Positions 17,143 to 27,751 of a DNA stretch of 37,773 nucleotides are shown one piece after another. This DNA is from an uncultured Rhizobiaceae group bacterium. Its GTDB lineage: Bacteria > Pseudomonadota > Alphaproteobacteria > Rhizobiales > Rhizobiaceae. How positions within the stretch are numbered: the first letter of the stretch is position 1; the number at the start of each line of letters is the position of its first letter. The position numbers and the translations under genes are program-made. Below the pieces are notes generated by a model. The model was not told the DNA's origin, did no database searches, and saw only the letters and a list, made by a program, of their open reading frames with translations. Location of the stretch: assembly GCA_938030595.1 (NCBI GenBank), contig CALHIB010000117.1, positions 1 to 37,773 of the forward strand, given 5' to 3'.

Positions 17143-18155
17143 ACTGTAAAATCCGGGTCAACGTTTTCTTTGATGAGCTTTCTCAATTCTTCAACGGTTA
17201 AAAAATCTTCGTTGTTTGTACTATCATAATACATGCCGTGTTCGACTGGCTTGGCTTTGGTGATTTTGCAATAGTCTTCAACGTCAAGAGAGCCGCTGAC
17301 ATTTAATATTGCATAGGTGTCACCAAAATCGACAGTGTAAAAACTGTCACTGCTCGTGATCATTTCTTCATGAAGTTTTTCACCAGGCCTTATTCCGACA
17401 ATAGTTTTTTTACATTCAGGTCCAATGGCTTCTGCTAGCTCGCCAATTCGATAACTTGGTATTTTGGGGACAAAAATTTCACCACCAAGAGTTCTCTCAA
17501 AAGCTTCAATTACCAAATCCACACTCTCATCCAAAGTGATGTTAAAGCGGGTCATGGCTTCATCTGTAATTGGTAGCACGCCTGTTTTGCGCTGCTTCAG
17601 AAAGTAGGGAATTACAGAGCCTCTACTGCCCATGACATTTCCATAGCGCACAATTGAAAACCTTAGATCACGTTTGCCAACAATATTGTTGGCTGCAGCA
17701 ATCAGCTTGTCTGATGCAAGTTTGGTTGCGCCATATAAATTGATAGGAGCTGCTGCCTTGTCCGTAGAAAGTGCGACGACGCGTTTAACATCGCTCTCAA
17801 GACAAGCTTCAACCAGGTTTTGAGCACCCATGATGTTTGTCTTAATGCATTCAAAAGGGTTATATTCGGCAGCAGGAACTTGTTTTAATGCAGCAGCATG
17901 TACAACGACATCAATGCCCTCAAGAGCACGGTGCAGTCTTTCTTGATCCCTAACGTCACCTAGAAAATAGCGTATGCCAGGGTAATCCGACTGGTTGAAA
18001 ATCTGAGACATTTCATATTGTTTTAGCTCGTCTCGTGAAAAGATCACCAACCGTTCAATATTGGGATACTTATCAAGAATTTTCTTTACAAAAGCTTTGC
18101 CGAATGAACCGGTGCCGCCAGTTAGTAAAAGACTGCTATAATTTGAAAGACTCAT
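17139..18155 (-). CDS. pseB: UDP-N-acetylglucosamine 4,6-dehydratase (inverting)
   Basis: LLTGGTGSFGKAFVKKIL, HAAALKQVPAAEYNPFECIKTNIMGAQN, STDKAAAPINLYGATKL. Confidence 0.93.
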   Translation of the reverse strand: MSLSNYSSLLLTGGTGSFGKAFVKKILDKYPNIERLVIFSRDELKQYEMSQIFNQSDYPGIRYFLGDVRDQERLHRALEGIDVVVHAAALKQVPAAEYNPFECIKTNIMGAQNLVEACLESDVKRVVALSTDKAAAPINLYGATKLASDKLIAAANNIVGKRDLRFSIVRYGNVMGSRGSVIPYFLKQRKTGVLPITDEAMTRFNITLDESVDLVIEAFERTLGGEIFVPKIPSYRIGELAEAIGPECKKTIVGIRPGEKLHEEMITSSDSFYTVDFGDTYAILNVSGSLDVEDYCKITKAKPVEHGMYYDSTNNEDFLTVEELRKLIKENVDPDFTV

Positions 18156-18172
18156 GTTTTTCCTGCGTTCTA

Positions 18173-18646
18173 TCAGATGAATTTAACAGATAAAATTTCG
18201 TATGATTTTGCGCCACCTGGAGCAGAAACTTCTGCGCTGTCACCTTCGCTTTTACCAATTAATGCGCGAGCGATAGGGGAGGATATTGAAATCTTGCCAA
18301 GTTTTACATCAGCTTCCTGGTCACCAACAATCTGATAGGTGCTTTCTTCATCGGTGTCTTCATCCGCTAGTTGTACGGTTGCACCAAATTTTACAGTATC
18401 ACCTGATAATTTTTCAACATCAATAATTTCTGCACGAGACAGTATATCTTCAAGCTCGGAAACACGGCCTTCGTTAAGGCTTTGTTGCTCTTTCGCCGCG
18501 TGGTATTCTGCGTTTTCTGACAGGTCACCGTGCGCGCGCGCTTCTGCAATCGCAGCAATGATCTGTGGTCGATCAACTGACTGACGACGTTGCAATTCTT
18601 CTTGTAGTGCTACGTGGCCCGCAGCAGTCATGGGAACTTTATCCAT
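18173..18646 (-). CDS. greA: Transcription elongation factor GreA
   Basis: [61 protein letters not shown]. Confidence 0.97.
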   Translation of the reverse strand: MDKVPMTAAGHVALQEELQRRQSVDRPQIIAAIAEARAHGDLSENAEYHAAKEQQSLNEGRVSELEDILSRAEIIDVEKLSGDTVKFGATVQLADEDTDEESTYQIVGDQEADVKLGKISISSPIARALIGKSEGDSAEVSAPGGAKSYEILSVKFI

Positions 18647-18710
18647 TTTTTACCTACTTTCATCTACCAATATTTATTTCGAAATTCAGTAAATCTCGAC
18701 GATTGGCAAA

Positions 18711-18745
18711 AAGAAAACGGCCCCTGAAAACATTTTCAGAGCCGT
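18711..18745 (-). terminator. Terminator/attenuator-like hairpin in the greA 5' leader
   Basis: Minus strand: ACGGC-tCTGAAAA-tg-TTTTCAG-gg-GCCGT then TTTTCTTTTT; lies ~65 nt upstream of greA and ~20 nt downstream of a CTATAAAT -10-like box. Confidence 0.6.
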
Positions 18746-18864
18746 ATTATTTGTTCGGTTGCATTTATAGCATAGTTATTTGCGATTTTACCAGATATTT
18801 TATGAATATGGGAAAAATCGTTTTTTTTCTTTCCTTAGAATAAAAAGTAAATGACACTAGTACT

Positions 18865-20241
18865 ATGAATATTCATCAACAACCAACTGGCCCTGTTCAG
18901 GCAACAACAGCGATAAGGTTTTCTGACCCTCTACCGAAATCAGCAGATGTTGTAATTATTGGCGGGGGTGTGATTGGTCTTTTCTCGGCTCTTTATATGA
19001 ATCGCAATGGCTTAAAGGTCGTTGTTTGTGAAAAGGGAAGAATTGCTTGTGAGCAGTCGTCGCGCAATTGGGGTTGGATACGCCAGCACGGACGTGACCG
19101 TGCTGAGCTTCCGATCATGATGGAAGCAACCCGACTTTGGGAACAGATTGATCAGGAAACAGGCGGGCGAACCGGTTTTAGGCGGGAGGGGTTATGTTAC
19201 CTTGCCAGTAGTGAGGCCAAACTGGAAAAACGTGCGCAGTGGCTTGATGTTGCTAAAGAATGTCAGTTGGATACTAGGTTACTTTCGAAAGCTGAACTTG
19301 ATAAATTAATCAATAAATCTGGCAGAGGAAAAGGTGCGCATGAGTGGGTAGGGGCAACCTACACTCCCAGTGATGCACGTGCAGAGGCTTGGCAGGCTAT
19401 TCCGGCAATAGCAGAACTTGCGCACTCGGAAGGTGTGCAAATCATGGAAAACTGTGCCGTGCGTATGCTTGATGTTGAGGGCGGAGAGATTAAGGGCGTC
19501 GTTACCGAAAAGGGTACGATACAATGTGAACAAGCATTGCTTGCGGCTGGTGCATGGTCATCACTCTTTGCAATGCGTCATGGCATTAATATTCCTCAAC
19601 TTAGTGTGCGTTCTACTGTTTGTCAGACAGCGCCTTTGCCAGAGTTCTACGCAGGTAATGCGGCGGATGAGAACCTGGCGTTCAGGCGTCGTAACGATGG
19701 TGGGTATAACCTTGCCGGTGGCGCTCGCAGTGATTGTTACATAGGACGCGATTCGTTCCGCCACTTCTGGAAATATCTGCCAGTTGCTTCTGCTCACTTG
19801 CCAGATATTACCTTTAGACCCTCCGCACCAAAAGGATTTCCTGATGCTTGGAGCACAAAACGAAACTGGGCAGGGGATGAAATTTCACCGTTTGAAGAAA
19901 TGCGTGTGCTTGATCCAAAACCTAATTTAAAACAGGTGGAAACCATGCGTAAGAACTTTTCCAAGCGCTTTCCTTCTGTTGGTAAACCTCAAATTCAACA
20001 TGCCTGGGCGGGTATGATTGATGCCATGCCTGATATTGTTCCTATCGTTGACCGCGTACCAAGCTTGCAAGGGCTGATTATTGCAACGGGCATGAGTGGG
20101 CACGGGTTTGGTATTGGTCCGGGGTTTGGCAAAATTATTTCAGAAATGGTGCGAGGCAAAACAAGTGCTCACAATCTGGAACGTTTTAGGTTCTCGCGCT
20201 TTAATGATGGTAGTAAGCTTGAAGTAGGTCCTGATATTTAA
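18865..20241 (+). CDS. FAD-dependent oxidoreductase (DadA/glycine-oxidase-like)
   Basis: ADVVIIGGGVIGLFSALYMNRNGLKVVVCEKGRIACEQSSRNWGWIRQHGRD and the C-terminal GLIIATGMSGHGFGIGPGFGKIISEMV. Confidence 0.88.
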   Translation: MNIHQQPTGPVQATTAIRFSDPLPKSADVVIIGGGVIGLFSALYMNRNGLKVVVCEKGRIACEQSSRNWGWIRQHGRDRAELPIMMEATRLWEQIDQETGGRTGFRREGLCYLASSEAKLEKRAQWLDVAKECQLDTRLLSKAELDKLINKSGRGKGAHEWVGATYTPSDARAEAWQAIPAIAELAHSEGVQIMENCAVRMLDVEGGEIKGVVTEKGTIQCEQALLAAGAWSSLFAMRHGINIPQLSVRSTVCQTAPLPEFYAGNAADENLAFRRRNDGGYNLAGGARSDCYIGRDSFRHFWKYLPVASAHLPDITFRPSAPKGFPDAWSTKRNWAGDEISPFEEMRVLDPKPNLKQVETMRKNFSKRFPSVGKPQIQHAWAGMIDAMPDIVPIVDRVPSLQGLIIATGMSGHGFGIGPGFGKIISEMVRGKTSAHNLERFRFSRFNDGSKLEVGPDI

Positions 20242-20340
20242 AAGACGTACTTTGGATTTTTAACAAATCAGGCTATCAATATTTACGAAGCAAGGTATCA
20301 AACTGTCTTGCTAAAATAATAACAAAAAGGGAGTTATGTT

Positions 20341-20889
20341 ATGTCAATTTTAAAACGTGGAATGAAGGGCGCGCCAGTTAAGCGACTGCAAGAAAAACTG
20401 GGCATTGGTGCTGATGGTGACTTCGGCCCGGGTACGCAAAAGGCGGTTAAGGAATTTCAAGAGGCAAACGGTCTTGCTGTAGATGGCATTGCAGGGCCAG
20501 ACACATTTACCGCGATGGGTTTGCATGAACTCGTGCTGTTACGCGTTGGGTCTCGAGGCCAAGCTGTTAAATCATTACAAGAAGATTTGGAAATAGGTGC
20601 TGATGGTATTTTCGGTCAAGGAACCAAAAAAACAGTCATGGAATTTCAAAAGCAAAATGGTTTGGTCGCAGATGGTATGGCGGGTCCTAATACACTTGCA
20701 ATGTTGAAGTCATTCTCATCAACATTTACACCTGAGACTATTCAAAAGGCTGAAGTACAAGCGGATGAAGAGCATTTTGAAAGTGAGCCATTGCCAGAAC
20801 TCAAAGGCGCGGAGCCTGTTCAAGGTGCAACAGTAGAAGCTGCTCCTGCCAAGTCACTCTGGGGTAAGGTTAAAGGCTGGTTCTCTTAA
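20341..20889 (+). CDS. Peptidoglycan-binding domain protein with two PG_binding_1-like repeats
   Basis: Repeats: GMKGAPVKRLQEKLGIGADGDFGPGTQKAVKEFQEANGLAVDGIAGPDT and GSRGQAVKSLQEDLEIGADGIFGQGTKKTVMEFQKQNGLVADGMAGPNT; no obvious signal peptide. Confidence 0.85.
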   Translation: MSILKRGMKGAPVKRLQEKLGIGADGDFGPGTQKAVKEFQEANGLAVDGIAGPDTFTAMGLHELVLLRVGSRGQAVKSLQEDLEIGADGIFGQGTKKTVMEFQKQNGLVADGMAGPNTLAMLKSFSSTFTPETIQKAEVQADEEHFESEPLPELKGAEPVQGATVEAAPAKSLWGKVKGWFS

Positions 20890-20917
20890 GAACTTTCCAT
20901 AAATTAGTAGTATTGGG

Positions 20918-20946
20918 CGCTCTGTTGTTTTCAACAGGGCGTTTTT
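20918..20946 (+). terminator. Rho-independent terminator downstream of the peptidoglycan-binding gene
   Basis: CGCTCTGTTG-tttt-CAACAGGGCG (10 bp with one G:U) followed by TTTTT. Confidence 0.75.
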
Positions 20947-21026
20947 CGTTTCTCGGTTAATTTGGATAAATCTATTCCCTAAGGTAAGCTTGCGATATTG
21001 TGATTCTCAAAATCTGGAGGGATATT

Positions 21027-21719
21027 ATGGGAAATAAATTAGCAGCAGAAGCATTTGGTACTTTTTGGTTGGTCTTGGGAGGCTGTGGCAGTGCGGTTTT
21101 AGCCGCAGGATTTCCGGAAGTAGGCATTGGCCTCTTGGGCGTGTCGCTTGCATTTGGTCTTACCGTTTTGACAATGGCCTATGCCGTTGGTGGTATTTCA
21201 GGTGGTCACTTTAACCCAGCCGTTTCACTTGGTCTTGCGGTTGCCGGCAAGTTTGAATGGAAGGACTTCTTCCCATATGTCATTGCGCAAGTTGTGGGTG
21301 GTGCGCTGGGTGCACTAGTTCTTTATTTAATTGTATCTGGAAAACTTGATTTTTCAGGCACTGGCGGATTTGCATCCAATGGCTTTGGTGATTTATCACC
21401 TGGCAAGTTTGGTATGATGGCAGTTTTGATTACTGAAGTTGTGATGACTGCTTTCTTCCTGATCATCATTCTTGGTTCAACCAGCAAACTGGTTCCAGCA
21501 GGCTTTGCGCCAATCCCGATTGGCCTTGGTCTTACGCTTATTCACTTGATTTCAATTCCGGTGAGTAACACATCAGTTAATCCTGCACGTTCAACTGCGA
21601 TGGCTTTATTTGCTGAATCGCCAGCTCTTTCACAAGTATGGCTATTCTGGGCAGCGCCACTTGTAGGGGCAGCACTAGGTGCAATTCTCTGGAAGGCATT
21701 GCTTGCTCCAGCTGAGTGA
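21027..21719 (+). CDS. aqpZ: Aquaporin Z
   Basis: NPA motifs [18 protein letters not shown] and [15 protein letters not shown]; start [16 protein letters not shown], preceded by GGAGGG (track start 21000). Confidence 0.93.
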   Translation: MGNKLAAEAFGTFWLVLGGCGSAVLAAGFPEVGIGLLGVSLAFGLTVLTMAYAVGGISGGHFNPAVSLGLAVAGKFEWKDFFPYVIAQVVGGALGALVLYLIVSGKLDFSGTGGFASNGFGDLSPGKFGMMAVLITEVVMTAFFLIIILGSTSKLVPAGFAPIPIGLGLTLIHLISIPVSNTSVNPARSTAMALFAESPALSQVWLFWAAPLVGAALGAILWKALLAPAE

Positions 21720-21742
21720 GTTTGATAAATTAATAAGAATAA

Positions 21743-21771
21743 AGCCCTGAGTTTTTGCTCGGGGCTTTTTA
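21743..21771 (+). terminator. Rho-independent terminator between convergent aqpZ and carB
   Basis: AGCCCTGAG-tttttg-CTCGGGGCT followed by TTTT; 9-bp stem with one G:U. Confidence 0.75.
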
Positions 21772-21792
21772 GTTTTTCTCAGATGAAAAAAA

Positions 21793-24700
21793 CTAACTCA
21801 AATATTCCTGCAAAGACCTTACTTCCATTTCACGCTTGCTCAATGCTTCCATTGATTCCGACATGGCTATCGCTGCTGTTAGCGTTGTGGTGTGTGCTGT
21901 ACGTGTCTTTAGTGCTGCTTGTCTGAGAGAACGCGAGTCTGACATGGCTTTTGCACCTTCGGTCGTATTGATAACCAATTGCACTTGACCGTTGTGGATG
22001 GCGTCTTCGATGTGCGGGCGACCTTCAAGAACCTTGTTGATCCTTTTGCACTCAAGACCATTTTCTTCAAAAAAGCGTTGCGTACCGCCGGTTGCCATGA
22101 GTTTAAAGCCTAGGCTTACAAATGTTTTTGCCGCTGATAATACGCCAGCCTTATCACCGTCTTTCACCGAGATGAAGATATTGCCCTCTGTTGGTAGAAC
22201 TGTACCGCCACCCAGTACCGCTTTGGCGTAAGCCATTGGGTAATCGGTATCAAGGCCCATCACTTCACCTGTAGAGCGCATTTCTGGCCCAAGCAGGATG
22301 TCCACACCTGGGAAGCGCGCAAACGGGAAGACGGCTTCTTTTACAGCCATGTGCTTGAGGTCTTGTGCCTCGCGCCATTTGCCATATGCCTTGATTGCAT
22401 TATCAACCGTTTCGCCAGCCATAATGCGGCTTGCGATTTTTGCAATTGGACAGCCAATGGTTTTTGCCACGAAAGGAACAGTTCGTGATGCACGCGGGTT
22501 TACCTCAAGGACGAAAATCTCGCCGTCTTTAATCGCGTATTGCATGTTCATCAGGCCAGAAACCTCTAGCGCCAATGCCATTTTTTTCGATTGAACAATC
22601 AGTTCGTCAATAACATTTTGCGGCAGGGAGTGCGTCGGTAGAGAACAAGCTGAGTCACCAGAGTGAATGCCTGCTTCTTCGATGTGCTCCATGATGCCAC
22701 AGACTTTAACGCTTTTACCATCGCAGAGGCAGTCAACATCCACTTCGATTGCACCTGACAGATAGCTGTCGATGAGGACTGGGGTATCCCCTGATACAAC
22801 GACAGCTTCATTGATATAGCGCTCGAAGCCTGCGTCAGTGCGAACGATTTCCATCGCACGACCACCCAGAACATATGATGGACGAATAACAACAGGGTAG
22901 CCAATTTGTTTGACGATATCGCGGGCTTCATCAGCAGAACGGGCGATGCCGTTTCTTGGTTGAAGCATGTCAAGGTCTTGCAAGAGCTTCTGGAAGCGGT
23001 CACGATCTTCAGCGAGGTCAATCTTGTCTGGGGATGTGCCAAGAATTGGTACGTTATTCTCAGTCAGGAATTGTGCAAGCTTCAAGGGCGTTTGTCCGCC
23101 AAACTGAACGATGACACCTTTTAGGGTTCCGTTGGATTGTTCAACGCGAACAATTTCCATCACATCTTCTGCCGTGAGAGGCTCAAAGTATAGGCGATCT
23201 GAGGTGTCATAGTCTGTTGAAACGGTTTCTGGATTACAGTTGACCATGATGGTTTCATAGCCTGCGTCTTCCAGCGCGAATGCTGCGTGACAACAACAAT
23301 AGTCAAATTCGATGCCTTGGCCAATACGGTTTGGTCCGCCACCAAGTATCATGACTTTTTCGCGGTTCGATGAATGTGCTTCGCTTTCTACGCTCCCTGC
23401 AAAGGGCACTTCGTAAGTTGAGTACATATAGGCAGTTGGAGAAGCAAATTCTGCAGCTGATGTGTCAATGCGTTTATAAACCGGGTGCACGTCCAGTTTT
23501 TCTCTCAGTGCTGTTACTTCTTTTTCAGATGTGCCTGAGAGTTCAGCAAGTCTGCTGTCAGCAAATCCTTGTGCTTTAAGCATGCGCAGATTTTCGGTAT
23601 CTTTTGGCAGGCCATGCTCACGAATGCGGTTTTCGCTAGCAATGATGTTTTGGAACTGCTCGATATACCAAGGATCAAATTTTGAATATTGATGAACGTC
23701 TTCTGGCGTTGCGCCTTCACGCAAAGACTGGGCAACCATGCGCAGACGATCCGGCGTTGCGGTTACGAGTGCTGCACGAATTGCGTTTTTATCATCACCT
23801 TCGCCTATGCCTGGAATTTCAATTTCGTCCAAACCTGATAGGCCTGTTTCAAGGCCGCGAAGCGCTTTTTGCATGGATTCTGCAAAGGTACGACCAATTG
23901 CCATCACTTCACCAACCGACTTCATGGCTGTTGAAAGGTGAGGCGGACTTCCCGGAAATTTTTCAAATGCAAAGCGTGGAATTTTTGTGACGACATAGTC
24001 AATCGATGGCTCAAAGGATGCTGGTGTTGCACCGCCAGTGATGTCATTGTCCAACTCATCCAGTGTGTAGCCAACTGCCAAACGTGCTGCGACCTTTGCA
24101 ATAGGGAAGCCTGTTGCCTTTGATGCAAGAGCGGATGAGCGTGATACACGCGGGTTCATTTCGATAACGACGAGACGGCCGTCTTTCGGGTCAACAGCGA
24201 ATTGTACGTTTGAACCACCTGTTTCGACACCAATTTCGCGAAGCACCGCAATCGAGGCGTTCCGCATCACTTGATATTCTTTGTCGGTCAATGTGAGCGC
24301 TGGTGCGACTGTAATAGAGTCGCCGGTATGTACGCCCATTGGATCAACGTTTTCAATCGAACAGATGATGATGCAGTTATCCGCTTTGTCGCGAACCACT
24401 TCCATCTCGTATTCTTTCCAGCCGAGAATACTCTCCTCAACCAGCACTTCGTTAGTCGGAGAAGCATCTACACCACCTACTACGAGTGTATAAAGTTCTT
24501 CCAATGTGTAAGCGATACCGCCGCCTTGGCCACCCATGGTGAATGAGGGGCGCACGATTGCTGGTAGACCTGTCGTTTTTGTCGCTTGAAGCGCTTGCAT
24601 CTGGGCAACAAGACGGTGTTCTTCAAGGCGCATGGTTTCGCCTTCGCGCCATTCAACTTCAAAAGCTTCCTTGTCTTTGGCTGCTTTTTGCCCAGCTTTA

Positions 24701-25203
24701 TAATCTGCCTCGAACTGGCTTTTAAGTTCAGTTGTGTTCACGAAAGCAGAGCGCGGTGTTGCGAGGCCTATTTTGTGCATGGCTTCGCGGAAGAGGTCGC
24801 GGTCTTCTGCCTTGTCGATTGCATGCGCGTCCGCACCAATCATCTCGACATCCCATTTATCCAACACACCCATCTTGCGAAGCGATAGTGCCGTGTTTAG
24901 CGCGGTCTGTCCGCCCATGGTTGGTAGAACGACGAGTTTGTCGTCTGGGCGTTCTGTGCGCTCTTTTTCTATGATCTTGGCAACGATCTCAGGCGTGATT
25001 GGTTCGATGTAGGTTGCATCTGCCAATTCCGGGTCTGTCATGATGGTGGCGGGGTTAGAGTTTACCAAAATAATCCGGTAACCCTCAGCTTTAAGTGCCT
25101 TGCAGGCTTGCGTTCCAGAGTAGTCAAACTCACAGGCTTGGCCGATAACGATTGGTCCAGCCCCGATGATGAGGATGGAGTTTATATCTTTTCTTGCGGG
25201 CAT
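21793..25203 (-). CDS. carB: Carbamoyl-phosphate synthase large subunit
   Basis: 1136 aa; [59 protein letters not shown]. Confidence 0.98.
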   Translation of the reverse strand: MPARKDINSILIIGAGPIVIGQACEFDYSGTQACKALKAEGYRIILVNSNPATIMTDPELADATYIEPITPEIVAKIIEKERTERPDDKLVVLPTMGGQTALNTALSLRKMGVLDKWDVEMIGADAHAIDKAEDRDLFREAMHKIGLATPRSAFVNTTELKSQFEADYKAGQKAAKDKEAFEVEWREGETMRLEEHRLVAQMQALQATKTTGLPAIVRPSFTMGGQGGGIAYTLEELYTLVVGGVDASPTNEVLVEESILGWKEYEMEVVRDKADNCIIICSIENVDPMGVHTGDSITVAPALTLTDKEYQVMRNASIAVLREIGVETGGSNVQFAVDPKDGRLVVIEMNPRVSRSSALASKATGFPIAKVAARLAVGYTLDELDNDITGGATPASFEPSIDYVVTKIPRFAFEKFPGSPPHLSTAMKSVGEVMAIGRTFAESMQKALRGLETGLSGLDEIEIPGIGEGDDKNAIRAALVTATPDRLRMVAQSLREGATPEDVHQYSKFDPWYIEQFQNIIASENRIREHGLPKDTENLRMLKAQGFADSRLAELSGTSEKEVTALREKLDVHPVYKRIDTSAAEFASPTAYMYSTYEVPFAGSVESEAHSSNREKVMILGGGPNRIGQGIEFDYCCCHAAFALEDAGYETIMVNCNPETVSTDYDTSDRLYFEPLTAEDVMEIVRVEQSNGTLKGVIVQFGGQTPLKLAQFLTENNVPILGTSPDKIDLAEDRDRFQKLLQDLDMLQPRNGIARSADEARDIVKQIGYPVVIRPSYVLGGRAMEIVRTDAGFERYINEAVVVSGDTPVLIDSYLSGAIEVDVDCLCDGKSVKVCGIMEHIEEAGIHSGDSACSLPTHSLPQNVIDELIVQSKKMALALEVSGLMNMQYAIKDGEIFVLEVNPRASRTVPFVAKTIGCPIAKIASRIMAGETVDNAIKAYGKWREAQDLKHMAVKEAVFPFARFPGVDILLGPEMRSTGEVMGLDTDYPMAYAKAVLGGGTVLPTEGNIFISVKDGDKAGVLSAAKTFVSLGFKLMATGGTQRFFEENGLECKRINKVLEGRPHIEDAIHNGQVQLVINTTEGAKAMSDSRSLRQAALKTRTAHTTTLTAAIAMSESMEALSKREMEVRSLQEYLS

Positions 25204-25464
25204 CTAGCGTATCATTTCTCTTTGTCGCGCAGTTTTGAATGCTTCCTTGAGAGGAGGTAGAATCGTTGCGCAAAATTTAATGGCTAGAAGACTCATATAG
25301 ATTATCTCAATGACTTGCGAAAGGGGGGATTGATGAGAAATTGGGGGTAAATGTAAATTTTAAATTTAACTTCTCAATTTGCTTGCGCCGTCTTGCCGCA
25401 TTCCTGTCACCGAGATGATGTTTATTGGTAGCTTTATCATTACCCATTTACGAAAGCCCCTGAA

Positions 25465-25971
25465 ATGAAGTCTATATTTTCACTGATCTCATCTGTCATT
25501 ATTGTGTTGTCTGCATCAGTTTTTGCTTTTGCTAATGACTATAAAGTTGGGGATTTGGTCATCGAGCACGCGCATATCCCTGCTACTGTATTCTCTGCTC
25601 CAGTTGCTGCGGGTTATTTAAAAATAAAAAATACTGGCACTGAGGCTGATAGGCTTATTAGTGTTTCAGCTGATTTTTCTGCCAAACAACAACTGCATAC
25701 AATGACGATGGTTGAAGGTGTTATGCGTATGCGACCTCTAAAGGATGGCATTGAAATTCCGGCAGGTGGAGAGGTTGCATTGCAAAAAGGTGGTGATCAT
25801 TTGATGTTCATGAAACTTTCTGAGCAAATGCAGGCAGGTGAGTTGCGTGAAGTTACGCTTGTTTTTGAAAAGGCTGGCGAAGTTAAAATTGGCATGAGTG
25901 TGCTTGACCCTGCTAATTTGGAAGATAATTCATCTGACGATCATTCCAATCATTCAGGTCATACAAACTAA
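25465..25971 (+). CDS. PCu(A)C-type periplasmic copper chaperone
   Basis: Signal peptide; H-x-M copper motif region LHTMTMVEGVMRMRPLKDGIEIPAGGEVALQKGGDHLMFMKL; His-rich tail. Confidence 0.88.
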   Translation: MKSIFSLISSVIIVLSASVFAFANDYKVGDLVIEHAHIPATVFSAPVAAGYLKIKNTGTEADRLISVSADFSAKQQLHTMTMVEGVMRMRPLKDGIEIPAGGEVALQKGGDHLMFMKLSEQMQAGELREVTLVFEKAGEVKIGMSVLDPANLEDNSSDDHSNHSGHTN

Positions 25972-26134
25972 GACTTTGCTTCAAGATATAAGTGAAATTT
26001 TTCAAGTGGGAATAAACATTCTGGCTGTGGATGAAAAGTGTGTGTTTGTTCTAATTTTCTTTTAATCGTGATAACGTTAGGTAATATTTTAGCAGGAAAA
26101 TTATGTGTGTAATCGTGTAAGGTGAGTAAATCTC

Positions 26135-27739
26135 ATGTTGATTAGAGCTATCTATATAGTTTTTATTAGCATTTTATTTGTATTGCCAGTTAATGCATTT
26201 ACACTTTCGTCAACGGTTGAAGCAATTACAATTCCCAGCGTTGGTGGTTCATTTCAAACTGTAAATTTTGAGAATACTTATACGAACGCGGTTCCGACCT
26301 GCATTTACAATCTTCCCAGTACCGCCGCACCGCCTGCTGTTGTTCGCATTCAGGGCGTTGGTTCGGCAAGTATGCAGGTTCGGCTTCAACAGCCTCGTAA
26401 CTCATCGGTTGTAACCAGTGGTTCTGTTTTTTGCCTTGTTGCAGAACTGGGCGTAAATATTTTATCAGATGGCAGGCGTATCGAAGCTCGAACCGTTTTG
26501 TCCACAGTTACCCATGGCAGAAATGTGCCTCTGGGCAATGGAGCAGGTACAATGCAGAACGTATCTGGTTCATTCTCGGGGTTTACAGATCCTACTGTCC
26601 TTGGGCAGGTAATCACTTTTAATGATAGCGACTTTAGTTTCTTTCATGCCAATGATTGTGAAAATTCAGGTAACCCTCCTTATTTATCCAATTTTGCAGA
26701 CGGTATTTGTGTCACCAAAATGGTTGCCGAAGATACAACAACGCGCGGCAATGAAACGCTTGGTATCATTGTGATTGAAAGTGGAAGCGGAAATTATGAG
26801 GGTATAGCTTATACGGCTGCTATGGGCCCAAACTCAATTGATGGTGTCAACAATAATGGTTCGAGTTATGCGCTTGGAGGTTCATTTGAATTTGCAACGG
26901 CAACTCTTTCAGGCTTGAACGGCAATAATGGTGGTTGGGCGGTATTCCTTGGAGCGGGAGCAGTTGGCGGGACAACCCTTGCCCTCGCCATTGACGAAGA
27001 CCAACTTCAAGACAGCGAACGATCACATATCGATGAAAACGTTGCCTATTTTGCTGTTCGCAGGTTGCCAGTTTTTACAGCTTCCAAAACGGTCGACCGA
27101 AGTGAGATAGCAGAAACTCTGACCTTGAATTATGAGATTGTTCTGGAAAATACTGGCCAGCTTGATCAAACGGGTGTTGTTGTTGATGATACTTTGCCTG
27201 ATGCTTCAACTGGCACAGTTTCAGGGCCGGTAGAAAGTTTAACAGCAGATAATATATTTGAGGTTGGTGAAACCTGGACATATACCGTGAGCTATGCTGT
27301 GACTTCTGGTGATATTGCTGCAGGTAGTGATTTAATCAATAATGTCTCTGTCACAACGGACCAATATACCAGCGAGAGCCAGGCCGATGAGACGGCTTTT
27401 GCAACCACAACCATTGTTCCAGGCAATCCATCTATTACAGTAACAAAAACTGCTGATACTGATACCAATGTCCCTGCAGGCGTGACGGTTACATATACTT
27501 ATGTGGTTGCCAATACTGGAAACCAGTTTGTTTCTAATATTACCCTTGCAGATGCGCATACGGGTAGTGGGCCTGCGCCTATTCCTACGAATGAAACATT
27601 AAGTGCTGATAATGATGTTCTAAACGATTCATCAGATGCTGGTATTGATGGCTCTTGGGATAGTCTGGCTCCAGGAGATGAAGTTACTTTTACCGCGACT
27701 TATGTTGTCACTCAAAATGATGTGGACACGCTACAATAG
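26135..27739 (+). CDS. Exported DUF11-repeat surface protein, probably C-terminally truncated
   Basis: Signal peptide MLIRAIYIVFISILFVLPVNA; two DUF11-like repeats (TASKTVDRSEIAETLTLNYEIVLENTG..., ITVTKTADTDTNVPAGVTVTYTYVVANTGN...); stops within the repeat at VTQNDVDTLQ. Confidence 0.75.
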   Translation: MLIRAIYIVFISILFVLPVNAFTLSSTVEAITIPSVGGSFQTVNFENTYTNAVPTCIYNLPSTAAPPAVVRIQGVGSASMQVRLQQPRNSSVVTSGSVFCLVAELGVNILSDGRRIEARTVLSTVTHGRNVPLGNGAGTMQNVSGSFSGFTDPTVLGQVITFNDSDFSFFHANDCENSGNPPYLSNFADGICVTKMVAEDTTTRGNETLGIIVIESGSGNYEGIAYTAAMGPNSIDGVNNNGSSYALGGSFEFATATLSGLNGNNGGWAVFLGAGAVGGTTLALAIDEDQLQDSERSHIDENVAYFAVRRLPVFTASKTVDRSEIAETLTLNYEIVLENTGQLDQTGVVVDDTLPDASTGTVSGPVESLTADNIFEVGETWTYTVSYAVTSGDIAAGSDLINNVSVTTDQYTSESQADETAFATTTIVPGNPSITVTKTADTDTNVPAGVTVTYTYVVANTGNQFVSNITLADAHTGSGPAPIPTNETLSADNDVLNDSSDAGIDGSWDSLAPGDEVTFTATYVVTQNDVDTLQ

Positions 27740-27751
27740 TCTGGGTACAGC

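Noticed and set aside
21992-25012. Many ORFs of 60-150 aa on both strands overlapping carB
   Set aside because: They lie inside a clear 1136-aa carB reading frame and have no recognisable family sequence; shadow ORFs.
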